Below are positions 55,710 through 64,000 of a stretch of 64,000 nucleotides of DNA, piece after piece (positions within the stretch are counted from its first letter, which is position 1; each line of letters begins with the position of its first letter). Origin of the DNA: Pseudolabrys sp. Root1462 (GTDB lineage: Bacteria; Pseudomonadota; Alphaproteobacteria; Rhizobiales; Xanthobacteraceae); the NCBI RefSeq assembly GCF_001426945.1, contig NZ_LMFS01000001.1:2221079-2285078 (forward strand), in the 5' to 3' direction. The notes beneath the pieces were generated by a model that was given only the letters and a program-made list of their open reading frames with translations, did not search any database and had not been told where the DNA came from. The position numbers were made by a program, and so were the translations under genes.

Positions 55710-55809
55710 ACCCTTATCGTGGACAAGCCCTTGTATCGCTGACACATTCGGGGCCGGGCTATGGTTAATCGGCACGGTATTTCTTCAAGCAGGTCTTAAG
55801 GCAAGAGCA

Positions 55810-58122
55810 ATGCTTCGGCGACAGTCAGCTACGCTTGCTCACGGCGCGATTTGCGCCGGCCTTGTCGTCGCCGCGATCGGCGTCGCGGCCTATGACTTCA
55901 GCAGCAATGCGCACGCGCAGATCCGCCTGTTCGGCCTTGGCGAGACGCGTGACTTCTTTCAGCCGCAGCATGTCCGCGTCGAGACGCGCACGCGCGCCCG
56001 CATCAAACCCGCGACGTCTTCCAACGCGGTGTCAGGCCTGCCCGACGCCGATGCCCAGGACATCAGACAGGCGATGCCGAAGGATCTGCCGCCGCGGCCG
56101 AAAGGCAGCGATGCGCGTATCTGCGCGACGCAGACCGAGAACCTCGCGATCTATCGCGTGCAGTCCTGCACGCGGATCATCGGCACCGGCAAACTGTCCG
56201 GCGAGCCGCTCGGCGTCGCCTACGCGCTGCGCGGCCTCGCCTATCTCGATCGCAACGACATTCCGAACGCCATCGGCGACCTGAACCGCGCCGTCGATCT
56301 GGCGCCGGCTTTTGCGCCGGCCTATCAGAACCGCGGCAACGCCTGGTATGCGCGCGGCAATTTCGGTCAGGCCATCGCCGATTACGGCAAGGCGATCGAG
56401 CTCGATCCGAACTCGCCTTCGCCCTACATCAATCGCGCGGCGGTGCGCCGCGATCTCGGCTACGACGAGGGCGCGCTGGAGGATTATCAGAAGGCGATCA
56501 GCCTCGGCGGCGACAAGGCCAACGCCTATAGCGGCCGCGGCCAGCTTTATCTGCGGCGCAAGGACTTTGCCCGCGCGCTCGGCGATTTCGACCAGGCGGT
56601 GCAGCTCGAACCGGACATCGACACCTTGATGCTGCGCGCCCAGGCGCGCGAAGGCGCCGGCGATCTCGACGGCGCGATCCGCGACTACGAGGATGCCTGG
56701 CGCCGCAATCCGAAGAGCAGCGAGGCGTTGCTGGCGGAAGCCGGCGTGTGGCGCAAGAAGGGCAATCTCGAGCGCACCATCGCCGTGCTCGACCGCGCCG
56801 TGCCGCTCGATGAGAAGCCGGCCCTCGCCTACCGCATGCTCGCCGAAGCCTGGCGCGACAAGGGCGACCGCAAGCGCGCTCATGCCGAGATCGGCAAGGC
56901 GCTGAAGACGCAGTGGACGGTGAACGGCCTGCGCGTGCGCGCCAGCCTGCGGCTCGACGACGGCGATGTCGACGGCGCGCTCAAGGATGTCGAGCAGGTG
57001 CTGAAGATGGAGCCCGACAACATCGATGCAGTGGCGGTGCGCGCGCTCGCTTATGCGCGCAAGAAAGATGACGCCAAGGCCCTGCCCGATCTCGACCGGG
57101 TGATCGCCGCCGACGCCGACAACGCGCTGGCGCTGGCGACGCGCGGCCGGATCTATTACGCCAAGGCCGACAACGACAAGGCGCTCAGCGACTTCAACCG
57201 CGCCGTCGAGCTCAAGGCCGGTAACGCGGCGATCTACAACGCGCGCGCCGAGATTTATGCGAGCAAGGGGGAGACCGACAAGGCGATCGCCGATCTCGAG
57301 CAGTCGATCCGGCTCGATCCGAAGCCGGCGGCGCCCTATCTGGAGCGCGCCAGCCTGCGCGCTCACAAAGGCGATGCTGCCGGCGCGCTGGCCGACACCA
57401 ATGCCGTGATCGCGCGCGAGCCGAAGAACTTCCAGGCCTACTATCAGCGCGGCGCGCTGTACGCCGCGGCGCAGGATCGCGATGCCGCCATCGCCGACTA
57501 CAAGAAGGCGCTGACCCTCAATCCGGCGATGACGGATGCCAAGCAGGCGCTGGCCTCGATCGAGGACGGCATGCGCCGCGAGCGCGAGACCGCGGCGCGC
57601 GATGCCGAAGCCAAGCGTCGCGCCGAGGCGGCGGCGCGCGACGCCGAAGCCAAGCGTCAGGCCGAAGCCGCCGAGGCGCAGAAGCGTGAGGCGGAGGCGA
57701 AGAAGCTCGAAGCGGACGCGGCCAAGCGCAACGCCAAGAAGGTCGCAGCCCGCGAGGATGTCACCGAGGAGCCGGCGCGCGAGCCGCGCAAGGCCAAGGA
57801 AGCCAAGCAAGCGGTCAAGGAAACATCAACGCCGCATCGCGAGACCGCCCGCGAGCGCAAGTTGCGCGAGGCGGAAGAACGCAAGACCGCAAAACGCAAA
57901 CCGGCCGAGCACGTGCCGGCCCAGCAAGCCAAGGTCAAGCCGTCCAAGACCAAACAAGCTGCGAGCAGGCAGGCCGAACGCGAGCGACGCTGGGCGCCGC
58001 GCGACGGGCATTACTACGCGCCACCGCCGCGGCAGTTGAGCGCGGCCGAACAGCGCGAGCTCTATTTCCGGCAGCTCGATGCCCGCAAGCGTGGCGCGCG
58101 CTTCACCGACGTGTGGCGGTAG
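55810..58122 (+). CDS. Large secreted or anchored TPR protein
   Basis: 770 aa. An N-terminal hydrophobic segment (GAICAGLVVAAIGVAAYDFSSNAHA) acts as a signal or anchor. From about residue 140 to 590 there are a dozen TPR units (for example AYQNRGNAWYARGNFGQAIADYGKAIELDPNSP). Residues 590-700 are a charged coiled coil with repeated RDAEAKR-AEAA blocks of 11 residues, and the C-terminus is rich in basic and aromatic residues (RDGHYYAPPPRQLSA). Likely a periplasmic or envelope scaffold. No enzymatic domain. Confidence 0.85.
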   Translation: MLRRQSATLAHGAICAGLVVAAIGVAAYDFSSNAHAQIRLFGLGETRDFFQPQHVRVETRTRARIKPATSSNAVSGLPDADAQDIRQAMPKDLPPRPKGSDARICATQTENLAIYRVQSCTRIIGTGKLSGEPLGVAYALRGLAYLDRNDIPNAIGDLNRAVDLAPAFAPAYQNRGNAWYARGNFGQAIADYGKAIELDPNSPSPYINRAAVRRDLGYDEGALEDYQKAISLGGDKANAYSGRGQLYLRRKDFARALGDFDQAVQLEPDIDTLMLRAQAREGAGDLDGAIRDYEDAWRRNPKSSEALLAEAGVWRKKGNLERTIAVLDRAVPLDEKPALAYRMLAEAWRDKGDRKRAHAEIGKALKTQWTVNGLRVRASLRLDDGDVDGALKDVEQVLKMEPDNIDAVAVRALAYARKKDDAKALPDLDRVIAADADNALALATRGRIYYAKADNDKALSDFNRAVELKAGNAAIYNARAEIYASKGETDKAIADLEQSIRLDPKPAAPYLERASLRAHKGDAAGALADTNAVIAREPKNFQAYYQRGALYAAAQDRDAAIADYKKALTLNPAMTDAKQALASIEDGMRRERETAARDAEAKRRAEAAARDAEAKRQAEAAEAQKREAEAKKLEADAAKRNAKKVAAREDVTEEPAREPRKAKEAKQAVKETSTPHRETARERKLREAEERKTAKRKPAEHVPAQQAKVKPSKTKQAASRQAERERRWAPRDGHYYAPPPRQLSAAEQRELYFRQLDARKRGARFTDVWR

Positions 58123-58127
58123 CGCTT

Positions 58128-58808
58128 CTACTTCCCGCCCCTGAAGCCGGTCGCCAGCAGATACAGCTCCGCCGAGTCCGAGCGGCTCGCCGGCGGCTTG
58201 ATGTGCTGCACCTTGGCGAAGTCCTTCTTCAGGCCGGCGAGCAGCGTGTGTTCAAGGCCGCCCTGGATCACCTTGGCGAGAAACGCGCCGCCCGGCGCCA
58301 GCACCTCGCGGGCGAATTCCGCCGCCGCCTCGACCAGCGCCACGATCTTGATGTGGTCGGTCTTGCGATGGCCGGTGGCATTCGCCGCCATGTCGGACAG
58401 CACCACGTCGGCCGGCCCGCCGAGCATCTCCTTCAACAGGTCCGGCGCGCCGGGGTCGAGGAAATCGAAGACGCGGAAATCGACGCCCGCCAGCGGCTCG
58501 ATGTCGAGGAGATCGATGCCGACCACCTTGCCTTGCGGGCCGACGCGCTTTGCCGCCACCTGCGACCAGCCGCCCGGGGCGGCGCCGAGATCGACCACGC
58601 GCGCGCCCTTCTTGAGGAAATGCGCCTTGTCGTCGATCTCGATCAGCTTGAACGCGGCGCGCGAGCGCATGCCCTCGCGCTTGGCCTTCGCGACGTAAGG
58701 ATCGTTGAGCTGCCGCTCCAGCCACAGCGTGGAGGACAGCGAGCGCTTGCGCGCCGTCTTGACGCGCACCTTGAGCTCGCGCGCGCCGGTGGAAGGCTTT
58801 TTCGTCAT
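58128..58808 (-). CDS. rlmE: 23S rRNA (uridine-2552-2'-O)-methyltransferase
   Basis: 226 aa FtsJ family methyltransferase acting on U2552 of 23S rRNA in the 50S particle. SAM motif [15 protein letters not shown], and the K-D-K-E tetrad elements: [30 protein letters not shown], and [12 protein letters not shown]. Start 58808 gives a basic N-terminus. Convergent with the TPR gene; located downstream of ppx with a repeat in between. Confidence 0.96.
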   Translation of the reverse strand: MTKKPSTGARELKVRVKTARKRSLSSTLWLERQLNDPYVAKAKREGMRSRAAFKLIEIDDKAHFLKKGARVVDLGAAPGGWSQVAAKRVGPQGKVVGIDLLDIEPLAGVDFRVFDFLDPGAPDLLKEMLGGPADVVLSDMAANATGHRKTDHIKIVALVEAAAEFAREVLAPGGAFLAKVIQGGLEHTLLAGLKKDFAKVQHIKPPASRSDSAELYLLATGFRGGK

Positions 58809-58821
58809 GCAACATCCAATC

Positions 58822-58926
58822 GTCATTCCGGGGCGGGCGCAACGCGCACCAACCCGGAATCCAGATGGCGACTTATACAGCAATTGCCGGATTCCGGGTC
58901 GCCGCTGACGCAGCGTCCGGAATGAC
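58822..58926. repeat. Dispersed palindromic repeat, GTCATTCCGGGGC family, copy 3
   Basis: A 105-bp element that begins GTCATTCCGGGGC and ends GTCCGGAATGAC. It fills the gap between the ppx stop and the rlmE start, with the internal CCCGGAATCCA and GGATTCCGGG motifs facing each other. Close kin of the copy at 10708-10806. Confidence 0.8.
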
Positions 58927-58929
58927 GGA

Positions 58930-60072
58930 CTAAGCCGCCTGCCCGCTCCAGACACCGTCTTCGCGCATCATCTGCACCAGCATGCCTTCGCGCAGGCCGC
59001 GGTCGGCGACGCGCAAGCGCCGGCACGGAAAGGCGCGGCGGATCGCCTCCAGGATGGCGCAGCCGGCGAGCACGAGGTCTGCGCGGTCGGCGCCGATGCA
59101 AGGCGACGCCACCCGCTCCGCGTAGGACATCGTCAGCAGCCGCTCGAGCACGGCGTCGATCTCGTCGGCGGCCAGCCAGCAGCCGTCGACGCGGTTGCGG
59201 TCATAGCGCTTGAGATCGAGATGTACGCCGGCGATCGTCGTCACCGTGCCGGAGGTGCCGAGCATATGCACGTCGCCGAGATCATCGCCGCCGTGGTCGC
59301 GCGCGAACGGCTCGATCAGGTCGGCAATCTCGCGCACCATCGCTTCATAGGTGTCGCGCGTCACCTCGAGCCCGCCGTAGCGCTCGGCCAAAGTGACGAC
59401 GCCGTGCGGCAGCGAGATCCAGCCCTTGATCTGCGGCGGCGGCGGGCCGCGGCCGTTGGCCGGCGCCGGGCCCATCCGCACCAGCTCCGATGAACCGCCG
59501 CCGATGTCGAACAGCACGACGCCCTGCGCCTGCGGATCGATCAGCGGCGTGCAGCTCGTCGCCGCCAGAGCCGCTTCGGTCTCGCGGTCGATCACCTCGA
59601 GTTCCAAGCCGAGCAGTTCCACCACCCGGGCACGAAAGTCGAGACCGTTGGCCGCGGCGCGGCAGGCTTCGGTCGCCACCAGCCGGGCGCGGGTGACGCC
59701 GCGGTTGCGCATCTTGTTGCGGCAGATCTCGAGCGCCTCCATCGCGCGCTCGATCGCCGCCTCGCTGAGGCGTCCCGATGCGGAGATGCCCTCGCCGAGG
59801 CGGACGATTCGCGAGAACGCGTCGATGACGCGGAACCCTTCGCCATTGGGCCGCGCCACCAGCAGGCGGCAATTATTGGTGCCGAGATCGAGCGCCGCAT
59901 AAGTCGGCCCGCCACGATCGCTGCTGTTGCCAGCCTCGCGCCCACGTTCTCCAGGTCCTGGCGACCGCCGACCCCACCGTGGCGGCGCCGCCGGGTGGTC
60001 CACAGGATCCACCTTGCGCGCTCGGCCAATAGCGGGGTCGAAGCCTGGGTCATCCCCGGCCTCGCCGCTCAT
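58930..60072 (-). CDS. ppx: Ppx/GppA family phosphatase
   Basis: 380 aa of the ASKHA fold: [43 protein letters not shown], and [16 protein letters not shown]. Acts on polyphosphate or pppGpp. The first 55 residues are a disordered Pro/Arg/Gly-rich extension that I recall from related Rhizobiales. It precedes rlmE in the same direction, a conserved pairing. Which phosphate substrate is used cannot be told from sequence. Confidence 0.93.
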   Translation of the reverse strand: MSGEAGDDPGFDPAIGRARKVDPVDHPAAPPRWGRRSPGPGERGREAGNSSDRGGPTYAALDLGTNNCRLLVARPNGEGFRVIDAFSRIVRLGEGISASGRLSEAAIERAMEALEICRNKMRNRGVTRARLVATEACRAAANGLDFRARVVELLGLELEVIDRETEAALAATSCTPLIDPQAQGVVLFDIGGGSSELVRMGPAPANGRGPPPPQIKGWISLPHGVVTLAERYGGLEVTRDTYEAMVREIADLIEPFARDHGGDDLGDVHMLGTSGTVTTIAGVHLDLKRYDRNRVDGCWLAADEIDAVLERLLTMSYAERVASPCIGADRADLVLAGCAILEAIRRAFPCRRLRVADRGLREGMLVQMMREDGVWSGQAA

Positions 60073-60145
60073 TTCGTACCTCTCGGCCGCCCCGCCCGTC
60101 TTGTCGCAGCTCTTCTTGCCTTGGGCCCCGCGGGGAACGGCAATT

Positions 60146-60171
60146 GTTTCACTTGTCCCGAAAAGTGTAAC
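60146..60171. promoter_or_regulatory. Imperfect dyad upstream of the molybdenum hydroxylase gene
   Basis: GTTTCACTT-N8-AAGTGTAAC, 9-bp arms with one mismatch, 113 bases before the coxL-like start in a 211-base gap without a gene. May be an operator or a degenerate dispersed repeat. Confidence 0.3.
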
Positions 60172-60283
60172 AGCGTCAGGCGGCGGCGCAACCCTGAGGT
60201 TCCGGGGCGGCGGTTGTCGAAGCGGACGCGTTAGACTATCTCAGGACGGTATATCCCTCCGCCTCCAGCGCAGAAGCCCCCAC

Positions 60284-62650
60284 ATGGACGACAGAACGAC
60301 CGAGACCGCCCTCTCCTTGACCAAATTCGGCATCGGCCAGCCGGTCACCCGCAAGGAGGACCCGATCCTCGTCCAGGGCCACGGTCGCTACAACGACGAC
60401 ATCAGCCTGCCGAAACAGGCCTATGCCTGGATGGTGCGCTCCTCGGAACCGCACGGCATCATCCGTGGCATCGATACCGAGGCCGCCAAGGCCATGCCCG
60501 GCGTGCTCGCGGTGCTGACCGGCCAGGATCTCAAGGACTACAACGGGCTGAAGTGCTTCCTGCCGATCAAGAGCCGCGACGGCTCGCCGATCAAGTTCAA
60601 TCCGCGTCCCGCGCTCGCGACCGACAAGGTGCGCTTCGTCGGCGACCCGGTCGCCTGCGTCATCGCCGAGAGCGTCGCGCAAGCCAAGGATGCCGCCGAG
60701 GCGGTGGCGCTCGACATCGAGCCCCTGCCCGCGGTCGTCTCCGCGCGCGACGCCGCCAAGCCCGGCGCGCCGCTGCTCTATGACGACATTCCGAACAACA
60801 TCGCGCTCGATTATCAGCACGGCGATCCCGACAAGGTTGGCGCCGCGCTGAAGAACGCCGCGCATGTCGTGCGTCTGCCGCTGATCAACCAGCGCCTGAT
60901 GGTGGCGCCGATGGAGCCGCGTTCGGCGATCGGCGAGTACGACGCCAAGAACGATCACTGGACGCTGCACTCGTCGAGCCAGGGCGTCTTCGGCATGAAG
61001 AACCTGCTGAAAGACATCCTCAAGGCGCCGGCCGAAAAAGTGCGCGTGCTCACCGGCAATGTCGGCGGCTCGTTCGGCATGAAGGCGACGCCCTACCCCG
61101 AATATGTCTGCATCCTGCATGCCTCGAAGATGCTCGGCCGGCCGGTGAAGTGGACCGACGATCGCTCGGGCAGCTTCGTCTCCGACCATCAGGGCCGCGA
61201 CTACGACATGACGGTCGAAGTCGGTTTCGGTAAGGACGGCGTCATCCAGGCGGTGCGTCTGACCGGCTACGGCAATCTCGGTGCATGGTGCGCGAACTTC
61301 GGCCCGCTGCTGCCGACGCTCAACGTCACCAAGAACATCATCAGCATGTACAGGACGCCGCTGCTCGAGGTCTCGACCAAGTGCGTCTACTCGAACACGA
61401 CGATCGTCTCGGCCTACCGCGGCGCCGGCCGCCCTGAGGGCGCGCTGTCGATCGAGCGCTGCATGGACATCGCCGCTATCGAGCTGGGCATCGACCGCTT
61501 CGAACTGCGCCGCCGCAACTTCATCAAGCCGAAGGAAATGCCGTTCGAAACGCCGGCCGGCACCACCTATGACTGCGGCGACTTCTCCGGCCTGTTCAAG
61601 CAGGCCCTCGACGTCGCCGACGTCAAGGGCTTTGCCGCACGCAAGCGCGCCAGCAAAAAGGCCGGCAAGCTGCGCGGCCTCGGCGTCGCCTGCTACGTCG
61701 AAACCACCGCGGCGATGACCCAGGAAATGGGCGGCATCCGCTTCAACGCCGATGGCACCGTCACCATCGTCACCGGCACCCTCGATTACGGCCAGGGTCA
61801 CGCCTCGGCTTTCGCGCAGGTTCTGAGCGCGAAACTCGGCGTGCCGTTCGACAAGATCAAGCTGATGCAGGGCGACAGCGACCAGCTCGTCACCGGCGGC
61901 GGCTCCGGCGGTTCGCGTTCGGGTATGCTGTCCGGCACCGCGGTGTCGGAAGCCTCCGACAAGGTGATCGAGAACGGCAAGCAGATCGCCGCGCATGCGC
62001 TGGAAGCCTCCGCCGGCGATATCGAATTCGCCACCGGCACGTTCCGCGTCGCCGGCACCGACCATTCGATCGGCATCATGCAACTCGCCGAGCGACTGCG
62101 CAGCGGCAGCATCAAACTGCCGGAAGGCGCGCCGACCACGCTCGACGTGACGCATGTCACCGAGCCGGTGCCCGGCACCTATCCGAACGGCGTGCACGTC
62201 GTCGAAGTCGAGATCGAGAGCGACACCGGCCTGACCCGCGTGGTGAAGTACAACGCCGTCAACGATTTCGGCACCGTGCTCAACCCGCTGCTGGTCGAAG
62301 GTCAGGTGCAGGGCGGCATCGTTCAGGGCCTCGGCCAGGTGCTGCTCGAAGGCGTCGTCTATGACGATGCCGGCCAGCTCGTCACCGGCTCGTTCATGGA
62401 CTATGCGATGCCGCGCGCCCACGACGCGCCGATGATCAAGGTCGACAACCGTCCGGTGCCGACCAAGACCAATCCGCTCGGCGCCAAAGGTTGCGGCGAA
62501 GCCGGCACTTCGGGCGGCCTGCCCGCGGTGGCCAATGCCGTGATCGACGCGCTCGCCGAGTTCGGCATCAAGCATCTCGAGATGCCGATGACGTCATCGA
62601 AGATCTGGGAAGCGCTCGAGAACGCGAAGGCGGCCAAGCCGGCGGCGTAA
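60284..62650 (+). CDS. Molybdopterin-binding hydroxylase large subunit (CoxL-like, orphan)
   Basis: 788 aa, full length for the xanthine dehydrogenase/CO dehydrogenase large subunit. The Mo-cofactor loops GGSFGMKAT, AYRGAGRPEG and QGHASAFAQVL are present, and the catalytic Glu is in KGCGEAGTSGG. The loop AYRGAGR, not AYxCSFR, places it with form II enzymes, so it is not a true CO dehydrogenase. The FAD (CoxM) and 2Fe-2S (CoxS) subunit genes are not adjacent on either side. Start 60284 gives MDDRTTETALS. Substrate unknown. Confidence 0.93.
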   Translation: MDDRTTETALSLTKFGIGQPVTRKEDPILVQGHGRYNDDISLPKQAYAWMVRSSEPHGIIRGIDTEAAKAMPGVLAVLTGQDLKDYNGLKCFLPIKSRDGSPIKFNPRPALATDKVRFVGDPVACVIAESVAQAKDAAEAVALDIEPLPAVVSARDAAKPGAPLLYDDIPNNIALDYQHGDPDKVGAALKNAAHVVRLPLINQRLMVAPMEPRSAIGEYDAKNDHWTLHSSSQGVFGMKNLLKDILKAPAEKVRVLTGNVGGSFGMKATPYPEYVCILHASKMLGRPVKWTDDRSGSFVSDHQGRDYDMTVEVGFGKDGVIQAVRLTGYGNLGAWCANFGPLLPTLNVTKNIISMYRTPLLEVSTKCVYSNTTIVSAYRGAGRPEGALSIERCMDIAAIELGIDRFELRRRNFIKPKEMPFETPAGTTYDCGDFSGLFKQALDVADVKGFAARKRASKKAGKLRGLGVACYVETTAAMTQEMGGIRFNADGTVTIVTGTLDYGQGHASAFAQVLSAKLGVPFDKIKLMQGDSDQLVTGGGSGGSRSGMLSGTAVSEASDKVIENGKQIAAHALEASAGDIEFATGTFRVAGTDHSIGIMQLAERLRSGSIKLPEGAPTTLDVTHVTEPVPGTYPNGVHVVEVEIESDTGLTRVVKYNAVNDFGTVLNPLLVEGQVQGGIVQGLGQVLLEGVVYDDAGQLVTGSFMDYAMPRAHDAPMIKVDNRPVPTKTNPLGAKGCGEAGTSGGLPAVANAVIDALAEFGIKHLEMPMTSSKIWEALENAKAAKPAA

Positions 62651-62667
62651 GGCCAAGCCGGTTGGCC
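62651..62667 (+). terminator. Weak hairpin after the coxL-like gene
   Basis: GGCCAA-GCCGG-TTGGCC, beginning directly after the stop codon. No T-run follows, so it is at most a weak terminator. Confidence 0.3.
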
Positions 62668-62680
62668 TCACAATTTCTCC

Positions 62681-62830
62681 GTCATGCCCGGACATAGCCG
62701 TTCAGAGAACGGCTATGTTTCCTTGCGCCTGTCCCGAGCATCCATGATGGAGTGCGGCGGAAAATAGGCTTGCGCAAGGGCTGCTGCGGACGCGCCGCCT
62801 TTGGATTGCCGGGACAAACCTGGCAATGAC
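62681..62830. repeat. Dispersed palindromic repeat, GTCATGCCCGG type
   Basis: A 150-bp element bounded by GTCATGCC and GGCAATGAC, with a nested perfect hairpin ACATAGCCGTTC-AGA-GAACGGCTATGT (62692-62718; 12-bp stem, 3-base loop) followed by TTTCCTT. It resembles the GTCATGCCCGG...GGCATGAC repeats of Bradyrhizobium-type genomes. The inner hairpin could end transcription from the coxL-like gene. The rest of 62651-63000 shows no gene. Confidence 0.65.
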
Positions 62831-63000
62831 AGCCGTGTCGTTCCTCGCTTCCAACTTCTGCCCACTCTGCGCGCGCAACGCACGGCCGCGCCAAATCCTG
62901 CGTCGTTAAGTTTCTGTCATTTATGCATTCTTTATGACGGTGGCGGCATTGCCACCGATTAAGACGGCATGGGGCGACTTGCAAATCACTCAAGCCGCAA

Positions 63001-63870
63001 ATGTCACTTCATCTCGATGCCCCTGCCCGCAGCTTCGCGCTGCCGCGCCAATGGCGCTACAAACTCACCAATCTCCGCACCGGCCTCTCCAACTGGAACG
63101 ACCGGCGCAGCAACCGCTCCGCCGCTTCGTTCTTCGCCGCGATGGCACGCGGCGGCGCCGATTACGACGCCCACATCGACGCGCTGCCGGAGCACAGGCT
63201 GATCTATGTCTGCGTGCCAAAGAGCGCCTCGACGTCGATCAAGATCGCGCTCAGCGCGCTACAGGGCGAGACCGTCGCAGCAAATCTGGCGCACAAGCGC
63301 CGCTACTCGTCGCTGCGTTCGCCGTCGCAGGTCGGCGTATCCGGGTTCTATCGTCTGGCCATGGACCCCGCCACGCTGTGCTTCACATTCGTGCGCAATC
63401 CTTATGCGCGCCTGGTCTCGACCTGGGCCGACAAGTTCAGAGACAAGCCGCTGGTGCCCGGCGATCGCTTCATCGATCGCTATCTGCGCCACCGCAGCGT
63501 GGCGGATCGCGCACAACCGATCGGCCTCGACCGCACACTGTCCTTTGCCCGCTTCGTCATGTTCGCCATCGAGACGCTCGACGATCGTCCCGATCCGCAT
63601 TGGCAATTGCAGAGCAAATTGACCGGCGTGGCCGGGCTGCCGCTCGACCTGGTCGGCAAGGTCGAGAACTTCGCGCAGGATTTCCGCCTGGTGCTCAATC
63701 ATGCCGGCGGAACCGCCGCCCAGCGCCTGCTGACGCTGCCGGTCAGCAATGTCTCGCAGCACGGGCCGTGGCGCGGCTTCTACACCGCGGAACTGGCCGA
63801 GCGCGTCCACCGCGCCTATAGCGACGACTTCTTCCGCTTCGGCTACGCGACCCGGCTGGAGAAGGCGTGA
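63001..63870 (+). CDS. Sulfotransferase family protein
   Basis: 289 aa. The PAPS 5'-phosphosulfate loop is LIYVCVPKSASTSIKIALSAL (residues about 67-87), and the 3'-phosphate motif is LCFTFVRNPYARLVSTWADKF. This places it in the Sulfotransfer_2-type carbohydrate sulfotransferase group. No signal peptide; expected in the cytoplasm, sulfating a sugar or lipid. No polysaccharide genes flank it in the window. The start at 63001 has a poor ribosome site. Confidence 0.85.
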   Translation: MSLHLDAPARSFALPRQWRYKLTNLRTGLSNWNDRRSNRSAASFFAAMARGGADYDAHIDALPEHRLIYVCVPKSASTSIKIALSALQGETVAANLAHKRRYSSLRSPSQVGVSGFYRLAMDPATLCFTFVRNPYARLVSTWADKFRDKPLVPGDRFIDRYLRHRSVADRAQPIGLDRTLSFARFVMFAIETLDDRPDPHWQLQSKLTGVAGLPLDLVGKVENFAQDFRLVLNHAGGTAAQRLLTLPVSNVSQHGPWRGFYTAELAERVHRAYSDDFFRFGYATRLEKA

Positions 63871-63901
63871 CGGCATGCTGTAAATAATATTCCTAGGACT
63901 A

Positions 63902-63931
63902 TTGACTCCATCTTCGACCTAGCCCTATATT
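63902..63931 (+). promoter_or_regulatory. Putative sigma-70 promoter near the right edge
   Basis: TTGACT (63902-63907), an 18-base spacer, then TATATT (63926-63931). Downstream, CCGCCCC and GGGGCGG could pair over about 40 bases in an untranslated leader. The gene it serves lies beyond the window. Confidence 0.4.
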
Positions 63932-64000
63932 CCCATTCATCCCGCCCCGACTGCGAGGGGTGTCTGATCAGCGTCTCCAGATGCTGGGGCGGGGAGCGGT

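Noticed and set aside
54481..55809. Plus-strand extension in front of the TPR gene
   Set aside because: It overlaps the DHA2 transporter out of frame; the TPR protein has its own ATG and signal segment at 55810.
60236..62575. 779-codon minus-strand frame opposite the coxL-like gene
   Set aside because: It mirrors the codon structure of the sense gene and shows no domain.
60284..62650. Annotation as carbon monoxide dehydrogenase
   Set aside because: The AYxCSFR loop of form I enzymes is replaced by AYRGAGR, and no partner subunits are adjacent.

Overview
The window is 64 kb of GC-rich chromosome whose gene content and order point to an alphaproteobacterium of the order Hyphomicrobiales (Rhizobiales), probably near the Xanthobacteraceae/Nitrobacteraceae (Pseudolabrys, Rhodopseudomonas, Bradyrhizobium). 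The clues are the cvpA-purF-SDR and ppx-rlmE ... guaB ... rsmB ... guaA neighbourhoods, the many small LysR, TetR, AraC and ArsR regulated units, and palindromic dispersed repeats of the GTCATTCCGGGGC type. The genus is inference. No tRNA, rRNA, CRISPR array, transposase, integrase or phage gene was seen.

Layout. 0-8.2 kb is mostly core: cvpA-purF, a GST and an SDR on the plus strand; then on the minus strand der, a Pro/Ala-rich lipoprotein and a YfgM-like protein in one unit, and nnrU-panB in another. 8.2-20 kb holds a flavoprotein with a Bug-type binding protein, a frameshifted membrane gene caught between two copies of the prfC 3' end, prfC itself, an Rrf2-ahpD unit, dctA, a flavin reductase, and a yeiH-like exporter gene with its LysR gene. 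20-32 kb is a run of small redox and detoxification units: OhrR-like regulator with alpha/beta hydrolase, two DUF899 thioredoxin-like proteins, SDR with TetR, GNAT, LOG, lipase, a TagI-like glycosylase, and an MFS pump with its TetR. 32-44.6 kb is accessory: YghU, PhyH, VOC, MBL, four hydrolase-type genes, AraC and DUF302. 44.9-60 kb returns to core: guaA, an ArsR-AHSA1 unit, rsmB-MAPEG, guaB, a DHA2 pump, a large TPR protein, rlmE and ppx. The last 4 kb has an orphan xanthine-dehydrogenase-type molybdenum subunit and a sulfotransferase.

How it fits together. purF, guaA and guaB give three purine steps (committed step, IMP to XMP, XMP to GMP). Translation and ribosome maintenance is represented by prfC, der, rlmE and an RsmB-type methyltransferase. 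Many accessory genes are thiol, peroxide or electrophile related (GSTs, YghU, AhpD, DUF899, OhrR, MAPEG, VOC), and most carry a local regulator with recognisable operator dyads. The most unusual structures are a diverged second prfC 3' end bracketing a decayed gene, a one-base C-terminal frameshift in a haloperoxidase-like hydrolase, a fragment of a heme-binding (GlcG/HbpS) gene next to guaB, and several matched operator pairs. I see no clearly new multi-gene system; the DUF899 cluster with its own TPR-like/HTH protein is the closest candidate.
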